Assembly (NCBI GenBank): GCA_964016885.1
Contig: OZ024743.1
Span: 172,156,154 to 172,220,153 of the forward strand
Direction: 5' to 3'
DNA from: Eledone cirrhosa
Lineage: Eukaryota; Mollusca; Cephalopoda; Octopoda; Eledonidae
DNA: 64,000 bases
Positions 1 to 11,348 of the stretch are shown here, piece by piece. Every line of letters starts with the position of its first letter. Position 1 is the first letter of the stretch. The notes below the pieces were generated by a model, which saw only the letters and a program-made list of their open reading frames with translations, searched no databases and was not told the origin of the DNA. Both the position numbers and the translations under genes were made by a program.

Positions 1-82
<82 letters not shown>
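1..82. repeat. (AT)n microsatellite
   Basis: Uninterrupted AT dinucleotides run from the window edge to the outer end of the left PLE1 inverted repeat. Confidence 0.98.
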
Positions 83-87
<5 letters not shown>

Positions 88-967
88 TAGGAATAACCAA
101 AGAGTGCTTAGAAATACATTGCTTTATTAGCTAACAGTGTTTCATCCATACACCATGGCAGGAATCATCAGAGCTTATAAACATAAGTATATCAGCAGTT
201 GCATGCTCCATCGAGCTGCGTCACCAGAACAAGGCCAGAGGACCAGCAGGGGGTCCCGAGACCAGCGCCACACGGAAAAAGACAGAACACATGATGCAAA
301 CAATAAGAAAATAATAAAGAAATAATAAAAAAAATAATAAAAAAGTACAAAAATACAGGGATAAGAAAAGAGATTAATATAAAAATACAAAGCAATAAAG
401 GAACAAAAAGCCCGGAAATCCCCAAGAAATATAAGACAAAGCAAAGTATAGATGCATCAAAGCACAAGCAGTGCAAAAAGAGGGTGTACAGGCAGATCAA
501 GAGAGTTTGCAAGTATGAGTCTGTGATAAGAATAGTTGGTCAGCAGTGGTGCAGCCTTACGTGTATGACAGTCCATATGAGGGATGGTGTACTCCAATTA
601 TATGGCCTTGTAACAGGTAGATTTTCTTTATTATATCCGCACCTTACAAACCACATCGATATGTTCCAGTTCCGAACGTTAAGTGAGATAACACAATTCT
701 TCCAAAACCTATACCCAGGGGATTTATCACCATAGGCAGTCTGGGATATACATTTAAAATCTAAAATAAAAAATAAAGAAAGTACGACGAGTTAAAGAAA
801 TGTATGGTACATATACAGTCGGCACAGATGTGAGGAAATTGAAAACACGCCAGGTCCGCAGAAACTGGCATTCCCCCAAATCCTCACGTTTGGTCGCTCA
901 ATCCAACGTGCCAGGTGAAATTCACTGTATGTCCAAGTTGGCGTTCAACCAATGTATCGCACCGCAT
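81..967 (+). repeat. Left inverted repeat (pseudo-LTR) of PLE1
   Basis: This stretch is the reverse complement of 4537-5523 with scattered substitutions. Matching landmarks are GGAATAACCAAAGAGTGCTT at the outer end, CCATGGCAGGAATCATCAGA at about 152-171, and CCAACGTGCCAGGTGAAATT near the inner end. The left arm has about 45 extra bases near 848-893 that are missing from the right arm. PLEs are known to carry long terminal repeats in direct or inverted orientation, and this pair brackets a PLE coding region, so a pseudo-LTR is the natural reading. Open frames inside it (175-444 and 192-512 on -) recur in the other arm but are low-complexity hydrophobic sequence with no recognisable domain. I do not call them genes. 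Confidence 0.85.
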
Positions 968-3423
968 CTAGGAATACCTACGAAAGGTTGCTCATAGCTA
1001 GCGTAAACTCATTTGTTAAAAGATTAAGGTGGCGTGCTTTCCACTACGATAAGAACCGGGATAACCCTCAGCAAACAACCCAGGTAAATAGGTATGGATT
1101 CAAGATATACAAGAGCCCACCGCACAATAGTGGTCTGGATGGCTTTGAAAGCGACGTTCTAAACCTTGTGAAGAGTATTAGATATAGGACTAAAATCCAT
1201 AGCAAGAACCCTTTCCGTAGAGATCTTAGCTCTATTATTACGGGCTTCGAGGAAAATGCCAACATTCTCGTCCCCTCAGATAAAACAAAAAATGTATATA
1301 ACTTGGACTACAAGACTTACAGAAACTTCATATACAAGGAACTCCACAGAAATTATATGAAAACTACTTATGGAAACCTAGACGAGGTAAATAAGAAAGG
1401 GCTAGAAATCGTTAAGATGCTGAACCTGGAAAGGTACACCCAGCCTTTCACCCCTAAGCAACCCAGATTCACACTGAAGGATCACAAAGAGGACTTCCTT
1501 AGCAACCCCTCAATTAGGCTCATTAGCCCCTCTAAGTCTGACTTAGGGATAATAAGTAAGAAAATCTTGGACGCTGCCATCCCTGTTATACGAAGTAAAA
1601 TTTACCTTGACCTATGGGGGAATACTGAGGAGGTCATTAAATGGTTCTCAAGCATTAGTAACCATAAGTCCCTGAAGTTCAACCTTTCGATATCAACTCA
1701 TACTATACCTCGATCTCTCCCATCCTTCTAAATAAGGCCCTTTTATTAGCTATGCAAAATAGTGACCTACTAGATCCCAAATTGACATCATCCTTGCTGC
1801 CCGGAGAACTATCATCCTCTCCGAAGACCAACTTTGGACCCGGATGAACACGCCGAATAACTTTTATGTGACAATGGGGTCCAGCGATTCGGCGCAGGTC
1901 ACTGACTTGGTTGGACTTTACCTCCTCCATGAACTGCATAAAACATTCCCGCATTTCAAAGGTGGGCTATACCGTGACGACGCCCTGTTCACTATTGAAT
2001 ATAAAAAACATAATATAGAAAGGACGAGAAAATAACTACATAAATTCTTCAAAAGCTTTAACCTTAGCATAACGAAACACATAAATAATAAAACGGTTAA
2101 CTTTCTAGGCGTAACCCTAGACTTGGAAAATAAATACTTCTCACCCTATCACAAGCCAGATGAAACACTAACATACGTGAATGCAAATTACAACCACCCT
2201 AGACCCGTCCTAAATTCCATAAATAAAGGGGTATCTAACAGGATTAGCAGACTATCACATAATGAGCATGCATTTATGTCTAATGCAAGGTACTATAATA
2301 AAGCACTAGCAAAGTCCGGTTTTAGAGAAAAAATATACTACATACATAACAACGCCCAAACCACCAGGGCCGGACAATATAATGCAATCAAACACAATAT
2401 GGCTTTGCCTAATAGAAGCGGACACAAAAATAGGAACTACACGGGTAGTGTAGGCGGCTCTGACCAACCCCAAGGGACTCCATTTAACACGCCTCATCGG
2501 TATGGCAATAACACTAACACTAGGATAAAAGCTAGAAAGTTGAAGTGCAATAGGAAAGACAGGGAAGCCTGTGAACCCCTCCGGATAAGGTTACCACGGA
2601 AGATGGGTTGTCTATGCGCAGGGCCAACTCTTCCCCTAGTACGAAAATTAAGAAAAATAGACGAAGATCTAATTCCTACTTTAATCCACCTTACAACTCG
2701 GAGGTATCAACCAATATACCAAAGGCATTCTTCTCAAATTTGGAACCCCCCCCCCCTGGTAGTAAATACCATAGTATCATTAATAAAAACACAATTAAGC
2801 TATCATTCTCCACTACTCCAAATCTAGCTCGTCACCTAGCCATAACGAACAACAACAAAATTAGAAAGGGTTTCGATACCATTGCAGCTGCGGTACACCG
2901 GCAACCACTAGATGGACCTGATGCGGCGTCACCCAGTAATACTATCCACATATCTGATGTACGGTTGCCAAATCTGGAACGCACGGAAAACCAAACATCT
3001 CCTGTGCCGCAGACTCACATACACCGAAAATATAACTGCAGACGAAAGGCGGAGTACCCCCTAAAGGGACAATGCCTTATAAACAATATTGTCTACGCAT
3101 GTGATGTTACAACTCGGACCTCCTCCAAAGCATATATAGGGTCTACATCGACCCCCTTTAAGACTAGATACAACTCCCATCGCTATACATTTAGGCATGA
3201 TAGACTTAAGAATACTACATCCCTAGCTAGTTACATATCCCTCCTGAAGAAAACTGATATTCAATACATGCTTGATTGGAGGATCATCACTAAATCATCG
3301 CAGTACAGACCCCCTAACAAGACCTGTGACCTTTGTCTCTCTGAATCACACGCCATAATACACTCCAAACTGAACCTGCTAAATAGGAAGTCGGAGATAT
3401 TCTCTTCTTGCCCGCACATATAG
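952..3423 (+). pseudogene. PLE1: Penelope-like reverse transcriptase with GIY-YIG endonuclease, frameshifted
   Basis: The protein would copy element RNA primed at a nick made by its own GIY-YIG nuclease. Visible in order are an N-terminal block with RLRWRAFHYDK (about 1025), RT blocks with DKTKNVYNLD and PRFTLKDHKEDF, the block TMGSSDSAQVTDL (about 1872), the catalytic box GLYRDDALF (about 1963), a thumb-like region around NHPRPVLNSI, the linker block KYHSIINKNTIKLSFST, and a C-terminal endonuclease with AYIGSTSTPFKTRYNSH (about 3130) ending in CDLCLSES. These are hallmarks of PLEs with GIY-YIG domains. The frame is broken at least near 1700, 1850, 2035 and 2600, so no full protein can be made. 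In the finger before the nuclease, a tyrosine stands where related copies have cysteine (EYPL against ECPL in PLE2). The subfamily is uncertain; it is a Penelope/Neptune-type element rather than a telomeric Athena type. Confidence 0.88.
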
Positions 3424-4536
3424 CTGCTTCTATTATTTTAGACCAATTAGCTAACGCTGTAGGACCTGCATACATCCGTCCTGTCTGGCCTACGTAAAAC
3501 CACGCCGCACTGCATCCTGGTTCCTTCAGGTGCATATAGACTACCTTAATACCTCTTCTCTTCATCCCCCTCTCTTACTTTTCTTCCTCTCCTCCCTGGT
3601 TCATCTTATTGGACCACAAGCCAAGAACCCTGGGGTAGAACCTACTTAAGGCTTTTCACTATACCTAGCACAGCTTGACCCTATATAGGCATATACCCAC
3701 ACTAACCATGTTAGTATGGTTTATAAACACACCCATTGTGCGCTAACTGATAGCACATCACAATAGTCTGTCGAAAGCCCAGAAAACCCTGCCGCAGCTA
3801 TAAAGCGGGTGAATTGGGCACCGGGGTCTAGTTAACCTTAACCCTAAAGTGTGTAATAGATCTAACCTAGTATAGTGAACTATGGTAGCAAATTGTGTGG
3901 GCTGGGCGCTGCTGAATCGACCTAGCCCCAGGGGGAAGGAGAGGTTGATCGCCGAGGGCTTCGAATCAAACAAAAGACTCGCCCCTAGCATCCCGTCGGA
4001 TATCTAATGAATCCGCCCTTTATGACGCGAATTGCCTCCCATACCTTTCATAGGTACACTACAACTTCCTGTGTTTATATTCAGACTACCGTTGTCTGTT
4101 ACGAATGAGAGACTAATCTTTGAGAGTTGGAGTTAGTTGAATATGAATTGTGATCCAGTTTGATGAATTATAGAACCACACTCAAGGCAAAGTGCAGCAT
4201 TGGATATTGAACTCCCACCGACCCAGGAGCGGTCATACCCGACTGTGAATGGATTGCAACCTCCGGAGACAATAATCTAAACGAAAACCACGTGGCGGAA
4301 ATATAAATAACATAGCTATCATTGACAGGTTTGGTTGTGAGTTATCCCTTCTATATATATCTATATCTATATATTCTACAGAAATTTGCACTCACTGTAA
4401 TAAACCCGCCTATTATTATAACAATATATGCTCATTCTGCCATATGTGATTCTGGAAGCGGAGTTTCCTATATACACTTTTTCTCTATATGTAACATGAT
4501 TGCCATCACGATTTGTATTTACTGTGGTATAGTTAT
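3424..4536 (+). other. PLE1 3' untranslated region, no gene seen
   Basis: About 1.1 kb lies between the endonuclease stop and the right inverted repeat. Short frames on both strands (3758-3991 on -, 4322-4582 on +) have no recognisable motif. The region belongs to the element by position only. I found no RNA gene or second ORF in it. Confidence 0.55.
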
Positions 4537-5523
4537 ATGCGGTGCGGTACATTGGTTGAATGCCAACTTGGACATACAGTGAATTTCACCTGGCACGTTG
4601 GATTGAGCGACTGAATGTTTTCAATTTCCTCACATCTGTGCCGGCTGTATATGTGCCATACATCTCTTTAACTCGTCGTACTTTCTTTTACTTTTTATTG
4701 TAGATTTTAGGTGTATATCCCAGACCGCCTATGGTGATAAATCCCCTGGGTATAGATTTTGGAAGAATTGTGTTATCTCACTTAACGTTCGGAACTGGAA
4801 CATATCGATGTGGTTTGTAGGGTGCGGTATGATAAGGAGAATCTACCTGTTACAAGGCCATATAATTGGAGTACACCATCCCTCATATGGACTGTCATAC
4901 ACGTAAGGCTGCACCACAGCTGACCAACTATTCTTTTCACAGACTCATGCTTGCAAACTCTCTTGATCTGCCTGTACACCCTCTTTTTGCACTGCTTGTG
5001 CTTTGATGCATCTATGCTTTGCTTTGTCTTATATTTCTTGGGGGTTTCCGGGCTTTTTGTTCCTTTATTGCTTTGTATTTTTATATTTATCTCTTTTCTT
5101 TTCCCTGTATTTTTGTACTTTTTTATTATTTTTTTTATTATTTCTTTATTATTTTCTTATTGTTTCTGACCGAGCTGAGTAATACCCTCACTCATCCCTT
5201 GCTGCACTCTCCCAACCTCTTTATCATCTATTGCACCATTTAAGTGATAAAGTTTTGGTGTAATTTTTAATTTTTAAATTGTTAAGACATTTTGTGACAT
5301 TGTGTGCATCATGTGTTCTGTCTTTTTCCGTATGGCGCTGGCCTCGGGACCCCCCCCCGGCTGGTCTTTTGGTCTTGTTCTGGTGACGCAGCTCGATGGA
5401 GCATGCAACTGCTGATATACTCATGTTTATAGGCTCTGATGATTCCTGCCATGGTGTATGTAACACTGTTAGCTAATAAAACAATGTATTTCTAAGCACT
5501 CTTTGGTTATTCCTATAACTATA
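4537..5523 (-). repeat. Right inverted repeat (pseudo-LTR) of PLE1
   Basis: Reverse complement of the left arm at 81-967. It starts at ATGCGGTGCGG, pairing with the inner end of the left arm, and ends at CTTTGGTTATTCCTATAACT, pairing with the outer end. The arms differ by scattered substitutions and small indels, which suggests an old element. Confidence 0.85.
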
Positions 5524-5627
5524 ACGGCTCTGTAGTATACTAGTTATCCTACTTTGAGCTAAATCCACACTGTCATACCAACGGCAATATATCTGCATGT
5601 CTGGGCATACTGATATATTTGTCAACG

Positions 5628-5631
<4 letters not shown>
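5524..5631. other. Short unassigned spacer
   Basis: About 108 bases between the right PLE1 repeat and the next microsatellite. No gene or repeat is recognised. Confidence 0.5.
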
Positions 5632-5708
<77 letters not shown>

Positions 5709-5731
5709 CATATACATACATATATATATAC

Positions 5732-5766
<35 letters not shown>
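5632..5766. repeat. (TA)n microsatellite grading into (TACA)n
   Basis: About 70 bases of pure TA are followed by interrupted TA with TACA units. It abuts the first PLE2-type terminal repeat. Apparent frames of alternating Tyr and Ile are artefacts of the repeat. Confidence 0.97.
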
Positions 5767-5767
<1 letters not shown>

Positions 5768-5770
5768 GGG

Positions 5771-6310
5771 GTAACAAGTTATCGTTATAGGTAATCCAGT
5801 TAAAGTTTGTGAGTACTCTGCGTCGTGGATAGTTTTAGAGTACGGTTTTGTTTAACTCAATAAGATGTATCCATAGTTAGGCAGCGAGATCGCGGTAATT
5901 CCTCTGCAGGTTATACTTGGAGTAATAATAGTGAAAGAATGAAGAGTAACATGGTTGGCTGTATAACAAGGGGCTTTATTTCAGGTATTGACAATTGTTT
6001 CATTGATCAGGTGAGTCTAGAGGTAGCTAATCGTTTGAAGTTGCGTCACTCGATCTCCATTACATTATTTACCTCTGATAAACTCAACAGAATACGAAGA
6101 TATAAAAATAATTCACTCGAGGCAAGATATATATAGAAGAATTACTTATAATCAAAACAATAACATCAATAATAATATATATATGGTAAATAGGTAGAGA
6201 AGTTACAGACGTAAAAAGTAAAAAGTAAAAGATAAGAAACAATACATTAAAAAATAAAATATAAAAAAATAAATAAGGATAAGTGAGAGCATGTAAGTAC
6301 AGAGTATGCT
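5771..6310 (-). repeat. PLE2-type terminal repeat, copy 1
   Basis: It begins GGGTAACAAGTTATCG and matches 9003-9505 in the same orientation, and 9518-9880 in inverted orientation. Shared landmarks are GGGGCTTTATTTCAGGTATT (about 5970-5989), CACTCGAGGCAAGATATATA, and TAAGTGAGAGCATGTAAGTAC near the end. Strand is given as minus because PLE2 coding and the hammerhead-like core both read on minus. It lies downstream (3') of the PLE2 coding region and is best read as a pseudo-LTR. Confidence 0.75.
5985..6095 (-). ncRNA. Hammerhead-ribozyme-like core, decayed, in terminal repeat 1
   Basis: Read on minus: GTATT (6095-6091), then CTGTTGAG where the canonical core is CTGATGAG, then a long stem-II region, then GAAAC, a short loop, GTC and AATAC (5989-5985). 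GTATT and AATAC can pair as stem I. The A-to-T change in the core predicts loss of cleavage. It is homologous to the better-preserved site at 9734-9829. PLE terminal repeats are known to carry hammerhead motifs. Confidence 0.4.
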
Positions 6311-6805
6311 TGTGGTGGTGGTGAGTATGTGTTCTTATAAGGATCCTGTGGTGGGTTTAGTGCCAACATGAAAAGGCATATGCGAAATATACATAGATAC
6401 GTGTAGAGAGTCTGATGTAGTGACAGATAAAAGAAAAAAGAAAAAGCAATAAATTAGAGATTAATTGGGGGTTAACAAGTATGAGATTTAAGGGCTAAGG
6501 GTGGATGGTGAAGGGAAGTTTGACAAATCTGTGTGGTAAATGTTATGCTGATTGTCTTGGGGTTGATGTTGTTTCAAGGAAAGAGGGTGAAAGAGATGTT
6601 AAGAGATTTATGATCTAGTGACCAGTTGGCCGTTTGACAGCTAATAGCAGTGTGATGGTGTGTATTCCATATGTTAAAATCCAGGTGATTCAGTTCAAAT
6701 TTTGGGATTGCTGGTTCGAATCACGGTGGTTTGAAGTTTGTGAAGCTGGTAGCTATTTTATGCCTACAGAAAATTGATCTTTCTATATTGCTGTTAAGCA
6801 GCATC
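6311..6805 (-). other. PLE2 3' region, no gene seen
   Basis: About 500 bases between terminal repeat 1 and the last recognisable endonuclease codons. I could not find the missing C-terminal part of the GIY-YIG domain here in any frame. Confidence 0.45.
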
Positions 6806-8880
6806 TTATCGTACCTTTGTGTTTTTAAGCTGCCAGATTTTATTGGCGAGCGTCGTAGAGTTCTCCGGTCTACGGTTCTTCATGGAGTGTCTGTGGACGT
6901 ACCACCTTTTCTTGAACTCCCCAGCGTGGAACCTATGTAGTGCCAAGTAGAGTTGACTGAATTTACAGTACACAGGTACACCATACTCGAATCCAGGCAT
7001 CTGTTTTGTAGTGGGCACTCGTCAGGTAGGTGGCAATTACAATTGGAAGTTTTTCTGTGTGCAGGTTCTCCGTTGCGATTTTGTAAGTTGTGAGTGGGTT
7101 TAGATTTAGGCCTATTAGTGTTTTGTTGTGATGCGCTCTGATGTGTTTGTTGTTGCGATGTTGTTATGTGTTTGCATTTTGTATTTGGTGCTATGGTGTA
7201 TGTTGGTAGGTTAATTTCTTTGGGGATATTTTTGTGGTTGATTTTACGTATGTGTGATTCTATGTTGGCTGCAGTAGAGTAAGATAGTTTTATAGTTTTT
7301 CTATTAAAGATTCTATGGTATTTGTGTAGTTTAGGGAAGTGCTTAAAGATTAAGAGTTGAATATTGGATTGAACCATAGGTATTTTCTATCTCTGGATCT
7401 TCTACAGTTTTTGAGGGTCCCTATATTACTGTTCGGTTCAGTTATTTTTGGTGCTCGTTGTCTAATTCTATGCTTAGTCCTATGCTTGTCATTTCTATAG
7501 GTGTTGGTAGTGTAGTTGTCATTAGCTTTGTTGCTGCTGTCTTTATCTGGTATGTATTCAAGCCCCTCTTTATGTCCTGCCTTATGTAAAGCTATGTTAT
7601 AATAGTTTGCGTGTTCGTTAAAAATCTCTAGGTTAGAAGATAGGCAGATATTCTGATGGATATACTATGTGCTATGGAGTTAATTATGGATCGGGGGTGG
7701 TTTGAGTTATAACTAATGTAGGCTAGATTCTCGTTATTTTTATGGAATGGCTCTATTAATCCTGTGTTTAGGTTGAGTGTTACATCTAAGAAATTTGCTT
7801 TTTTAGAGTTAAGTTCGACAGTGATACCTAGGCCTAGTTTGTTGAAGAAGACTGATGTTTTTTCGTAATTTTTCCATGTTTTGATTATTTAAGTTTTTGG
7901 CTAAAAGGGGTGTGTCGTCTCTGTAAATTCCTCCCTGGAGGTTATTGCATTCCTTATGTAATTTGTGCGCTATATATATTCCCACCAAGTCCTTACCTGC
8001 GCTGAGTCGTTAGATCCCATTGTGATATCGAAGCTACTCTGTCTGTTTTTTTTTCGTTCCCAGTAACTGTTTTCGAATCTAATGATAGTCCTCATAGCAG
8101 CTAGTATTATTTTTATTTCGTCCGAGGTAAGGTCCGAATTTTTCTGAGCAAAGGTTAGCGCTTTATCTAGGGTGACTGGGGATATGGATGAGTAGTAGTC
8201 ATTAATGTCGAACTGCACGAAGTTGGATGTTTCTCTACTGTTTATTTTGCTGAACCAGTCTATCGCTTCGGTAGTGTTACCCCATAGCCTAATTACTAGT
8301 TTGTCCTTAATTTGTGCGATAACTCTATCTAGTATATACTTGCTAATTCTACCTATATCCGACTTCGATGGGTATATTAATCTAATTGTGGGGTCTATTT
8401 CGAAATTATATTTGCGATCCTTTAGGTTAAATGTGGGTTTGCAAGGGGTTAGAGGCTCGGTTCAATAAGATATTTTCAGCTTTTTTACTATGCTAAGTCC
8501 TTCCTTATTAATGCTAGTGAGTGCAGATTCTGTTGTTTTTTTATATTTTTTGTGCGGTTCACGGCGTATAAAATGATTGTATGTATTAAGGCTCATGGTG
8601 TATACGTTTGAGGTTTTGTCCGCCTTTACTATAATACCGTTGGTGTTGCGTAGTCGTTTTGCAATCTGTTGTATGTGTCCATTTTTTTTATTTAGTTCCA
8701 CTTATCATGTTCATGAGGTCGAGTTTGAAGGCATCGAGCTGGGGGTTATTTGGTGGATGATTTTTGTAGGATTCGAATCCGTATTTTCCCCTAGTTATTT
8801 TCCTGTGTTAATAGCGTGTCCTTTATCGTAATGGTAGGCCTTCCATCGGATTCGACGAATGACGTCATTAGTACGCTGTA
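6806..8880 (-). pseudogene. PLE2: Penelope-like RT with truncated GIY-YIG endonuclease
   Basis: Read from 8880 down. The N-terminal block resembles IRWRAYHYDK, followed by GIIVKADKTSNVYTMSL (about 8620), the RT block FDINDYYSSISPVTLDKAL (8218 on), TMGSNDSAQVRT, and a thumb-like block around NHPRSIINSI (about 7700). Next come the linker with HRIFNRKTIKLSYST (about 7320), the finger CNCHLPDECPLQNRC (about 7040) and the nuclease start YIGSTLG, continuing in another frame with KKRWYVHRHSMKN. After about 6806 the rest of the nuclease is lost. Multiple stops and frameshifts make it inactive. It keeps the cysteine-rich finger that PLE1 has lost in part. It differs clearly from PLE1 in sequence, so it is a separate lineage. 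Confidence 0.82.
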
Positions 8881-9223
8881 TCATGCCGAGTGTAGTCCTT
8901 CTTTGTTGGTATAGGTAAGTTTTTCAATGACATGCCTATGTGGTGCTTTTCCATCTTAGTGCCGTGCGATAAGGTTGTTGCTCAACCTAGTGGGAGCTGC
9001 GTATATGGGATAACAAGTTATCGTTAAAGGTAATCCAGTTAGAGTTTGTGAGCACTCTGCCTCGTGGATAGTTTTAACGTACGGCTTTGTTTGTCTCAAC
9101 AAGATTTTTCCATAGTCAGGCAGCGAATTCGCGATAATTCCTATGCAGGTTATACTTGGAGTAATAATAGTGAAAGAATGAAGAGTAACATGGTTGGCCG
9201 TACAACAAGGGGCTTTATTTCAG

Positions 9224-9446
9224 GTATTGACAATTGTTTCATTGATCAGGCGAGTCTAGAGGTCGCTAATCGCTTGAAGTTGCGTCACTCGATCTCCATT
9301 ACATTATTTACCTCTAATCTGAGGTTGACTTTGCCTTTCATCCTTACGGGGTCGATAAAATAAAGTACCAGTAATGCACTGGGTAATTGTTGGCCTTGTG
9401 CCAAAAGTAGAACAATTATTTACCTCTGATCAACACATCAGAGTAC
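9224..9446 (-). ncRNA. Hammerhead-ribozyme-like core in terminal repeat 2, interrupted by SINE
   Basis: On minus the 5' half reads GTACTCTGATGTGTTGATCA and the 3' half reads TGATCAATGAAACAATTGTC then AATAC. The SINE lies in the stem-II loop between the halves. Homologous to 9734-9829. Confidence 0.35.
9316..9414 (+). mobile_element. Cephalopod-type SINE tail with 13-bp target-site duplication
   Basis: About 99 bases carrying TTTCATCCTTACGGGGTCGA and GGCCTTGTGCCAAAAGTAGA. The sequence ATTATTTACCTCT occurs on both sides, at 9303-9315 and 9415-9427. It is one continuous site in the homologous repeat at 6065-6077, apart from minor changes. That proves an insertion, with 5' truncation. The family is recognised from memory as typical of octopus and squid. 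Confidence 0.85.
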
Positions 9447-9517
9447 ATAGATATAAAAATAATTCACTCGAGGCAAGATATATATAGGAGAATAGCGTAT
9501 AATCAAAGCATAACTTT

Positions 9518-9880
9518 GTACTTACATGCTCGCACTTATCCTTATTTATTTCTTTATATTTTTCATTTTCTTACTTTTTCAATGTATTGTTTCGTATCTT
9601 TTACTTTTTACTTTTTACATCTGTAACTTCTCTACCTATTTATCATATATATTTTATTATTGATGTTACTGTTTTGATTATACGCCATTCTTCTATATAT
9701 ATCTTGCCTCGCGTGAATTATTTTTATATCTTCGTATTCTGATGAGTTGATCAGAGATAAATAATGTAATGGTGATCAAGCGATTAGCGACCTCTAGACT
9801 CACCTGATCAATGAAACGATTGTCAATACCTGAAATAAAGCCCCTTGTTGTACAGCCAACCATGTTACACTTCATTCTTA
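9518..9880 (+). repeat. PLE2-type terminal repeat, inverted copy
   Basis: It starts GTACTTACATGCTCGCACTT, the reverse complement of the inner end of terminal repeat 1, and runs to ACAGCCAACCATGTTACACT. It sits head-to-head with copy 2 at about 9517, so the right side of PLE2 carries an inverted pair. It ends at the compound CA/TA microsatellite. Confidence 0.75.
9734..9829 (+). ncRNA. Hammerhead ribozyme candidate, type I topology (best preserved copy)
   Basis: Stem I: GTATT at 9734-9738 pairs with AATAC at 9825-9829. Core: CTGATGA at 9739-9745 then G. Stem II: TTGATCA at 9747-9753 pairs perfectly with TGATCAA at 9805-9811, enclosing a loop of about 51 bases. Then GAAA at 9813-9816, a two-pair stem III (A-U and C-G) closed by GATT, and the expected cleavage triplet GTC at 9822-9824. 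All invariant core bases are present. The weak points are the long stem-II loop and a G-U pair where G-C is usual at the base of stem II. Very short stem III is a known trait of hammerheads in Penelope-like elements. Confidence 0.55.
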
Positions 9881-9884
9881 CATA

Positions 9885-10625
<741 letters not shown>

Positions 10626-10747
10626 ATAGGAAAATGTTTTACCCCGACGGCAGAGCTCAAGCCGTTTAGACACCTATTTCTGGACTCAGTTCAGAAATAG
10701 CCGTCGAAACGGTTTGAGCCCTCCGTCGGAGTCAAACATTTTCCTAT
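10626..10747. repeat. 122-nt imperfect palindrome (foldback element)
   Basis: The outer arm ATAGGAAAATGTTT (from 10626) pairs with AAACATTTTCCTAT (to 10747). The inner arms CCGACGG / CCGTCGG, GAGCTCAAGCCGTTT / AAACGGTTTGAGCC and CTATTTCTG / CAGAAATAG also pair, leaving a short loop around GACTCAGTT. By eye the arms pair at roughly 85 percent. It has no coding capacity and lies directly beside a (TA)n run. It could be a solitary foldback or MITE-like element. It is GC-richer than its surroundings. Confidence 0.75.
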
Positions 10748-10754
10748 ATATATA

Positions 10755-11000
10755 TAGTGACAGAGTGAAGAATAACATGGTCGGCTGTACAAAAGGGTTT
10801 TATTTACAGTATTAACAAATGTTTCATTGATGAGCTGTATCTAAAGGCCACTCATCACTCGAAATTACGTCACTGATCAAATCATCGGAATAATGGAGGG
10901 TGTAACACATGGCACTGGTATTTATAGATACGTCGGAGAATCAAGTGAGTGAAAACAATAACACCAATAATAAAAGTATATATTAAAAATGAAAATGTTG
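10755..11000 (-). repeat. Diverged PLE-type terminal repeat fragment
   Basis: GTGACAGAGTGAAGAATAACATGG, GGGTTTTATTTACAGTATTA and TGTTTCATTGATGAG (about 10755-10835) match, with many changes, the terminal repeats at 5935-6000 and 9170-9240. On minus a decayed hammerhead core is visible: GATGATTTGATCAG near 10885, then AATGAAACATTTGTTAATAC near 10830. It may belong to PLE3, whose coding remnant lies about 1.7 kb to the right. Confidence 0.55.
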
Positions 11001-11304
11001 AAGATGTAAAAAATAAGTAAAAAAATAAGTACAAAATACGGTTACTGATAATAGTAGTAGTGGTGGTGGTAGTTGAAGTTATAATGCTGAGTAAGTGGAT
11101 GTGTAAAATAGTGATGACAGTATTGATAACAATAACATCAAAAGAAATACGATATATGATAGGCGAAATGTAGTGTATTGAGTTTAAGCAAAGACACTCG
11201 ACTGAGTTTCAGAAGATCTCGTTAAGGGTGAAAGCAGCGATTCTTTGCTTAAACTTTAATCTGTTCTTATAATAAATATTTTCCCTTCAGATTTCAGTCT
11301 TCAC

Positions 11305-11348
<44 letters not shown>

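Larger units (their letters stand above)
9003..9505 (-). repeat. PLE2-type terminal repeat, copy 2 (split by a SINE)
   Basis: It begins GGATAACAAGTTATCG and matches terminal repeat 1 in direct orientation, so PLE2 is bracketed by direct repeats. A SINE fragment with a target-site duplication interrupts it at 9316-9414. The homology resumes with ATTCACTCGAGGCAAGATAT before the junction with the inverted copy near 9517. Confidence 0.75.

Noticed and set aside
175..512. Hydrophobic minus-strand frames repeated at 4951-5243
   Set aside because: Conserved between the two arms only because the arms are copies. The content is Phe/Leu/Ile from T-rich sequence, with no motif.
3758..3991. Possible host gene or tRNA in the PLE1 3' region
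   Set aside because: No cloverleaf, no conserved domain, and it lies between a PLE ORF and its terminal repeat.
5431..5470. CTGATGA in the PLE1 arm as another hammerhead core
   Set aside because: No GAAA box, no cleavage triplet and no closing stem at suitable distances.
5473..5794. Frames of alternating Tyr and Ile on both strands
   Set aside because: Translation of the (TA)n microsatellite. No real protein content.
7680..7900. A separate unknown gene between the two PLE2 blocks
   Set aside because: On minus it reads as the RT thumb region of PLE2 with stops; part of the same pseudogene.
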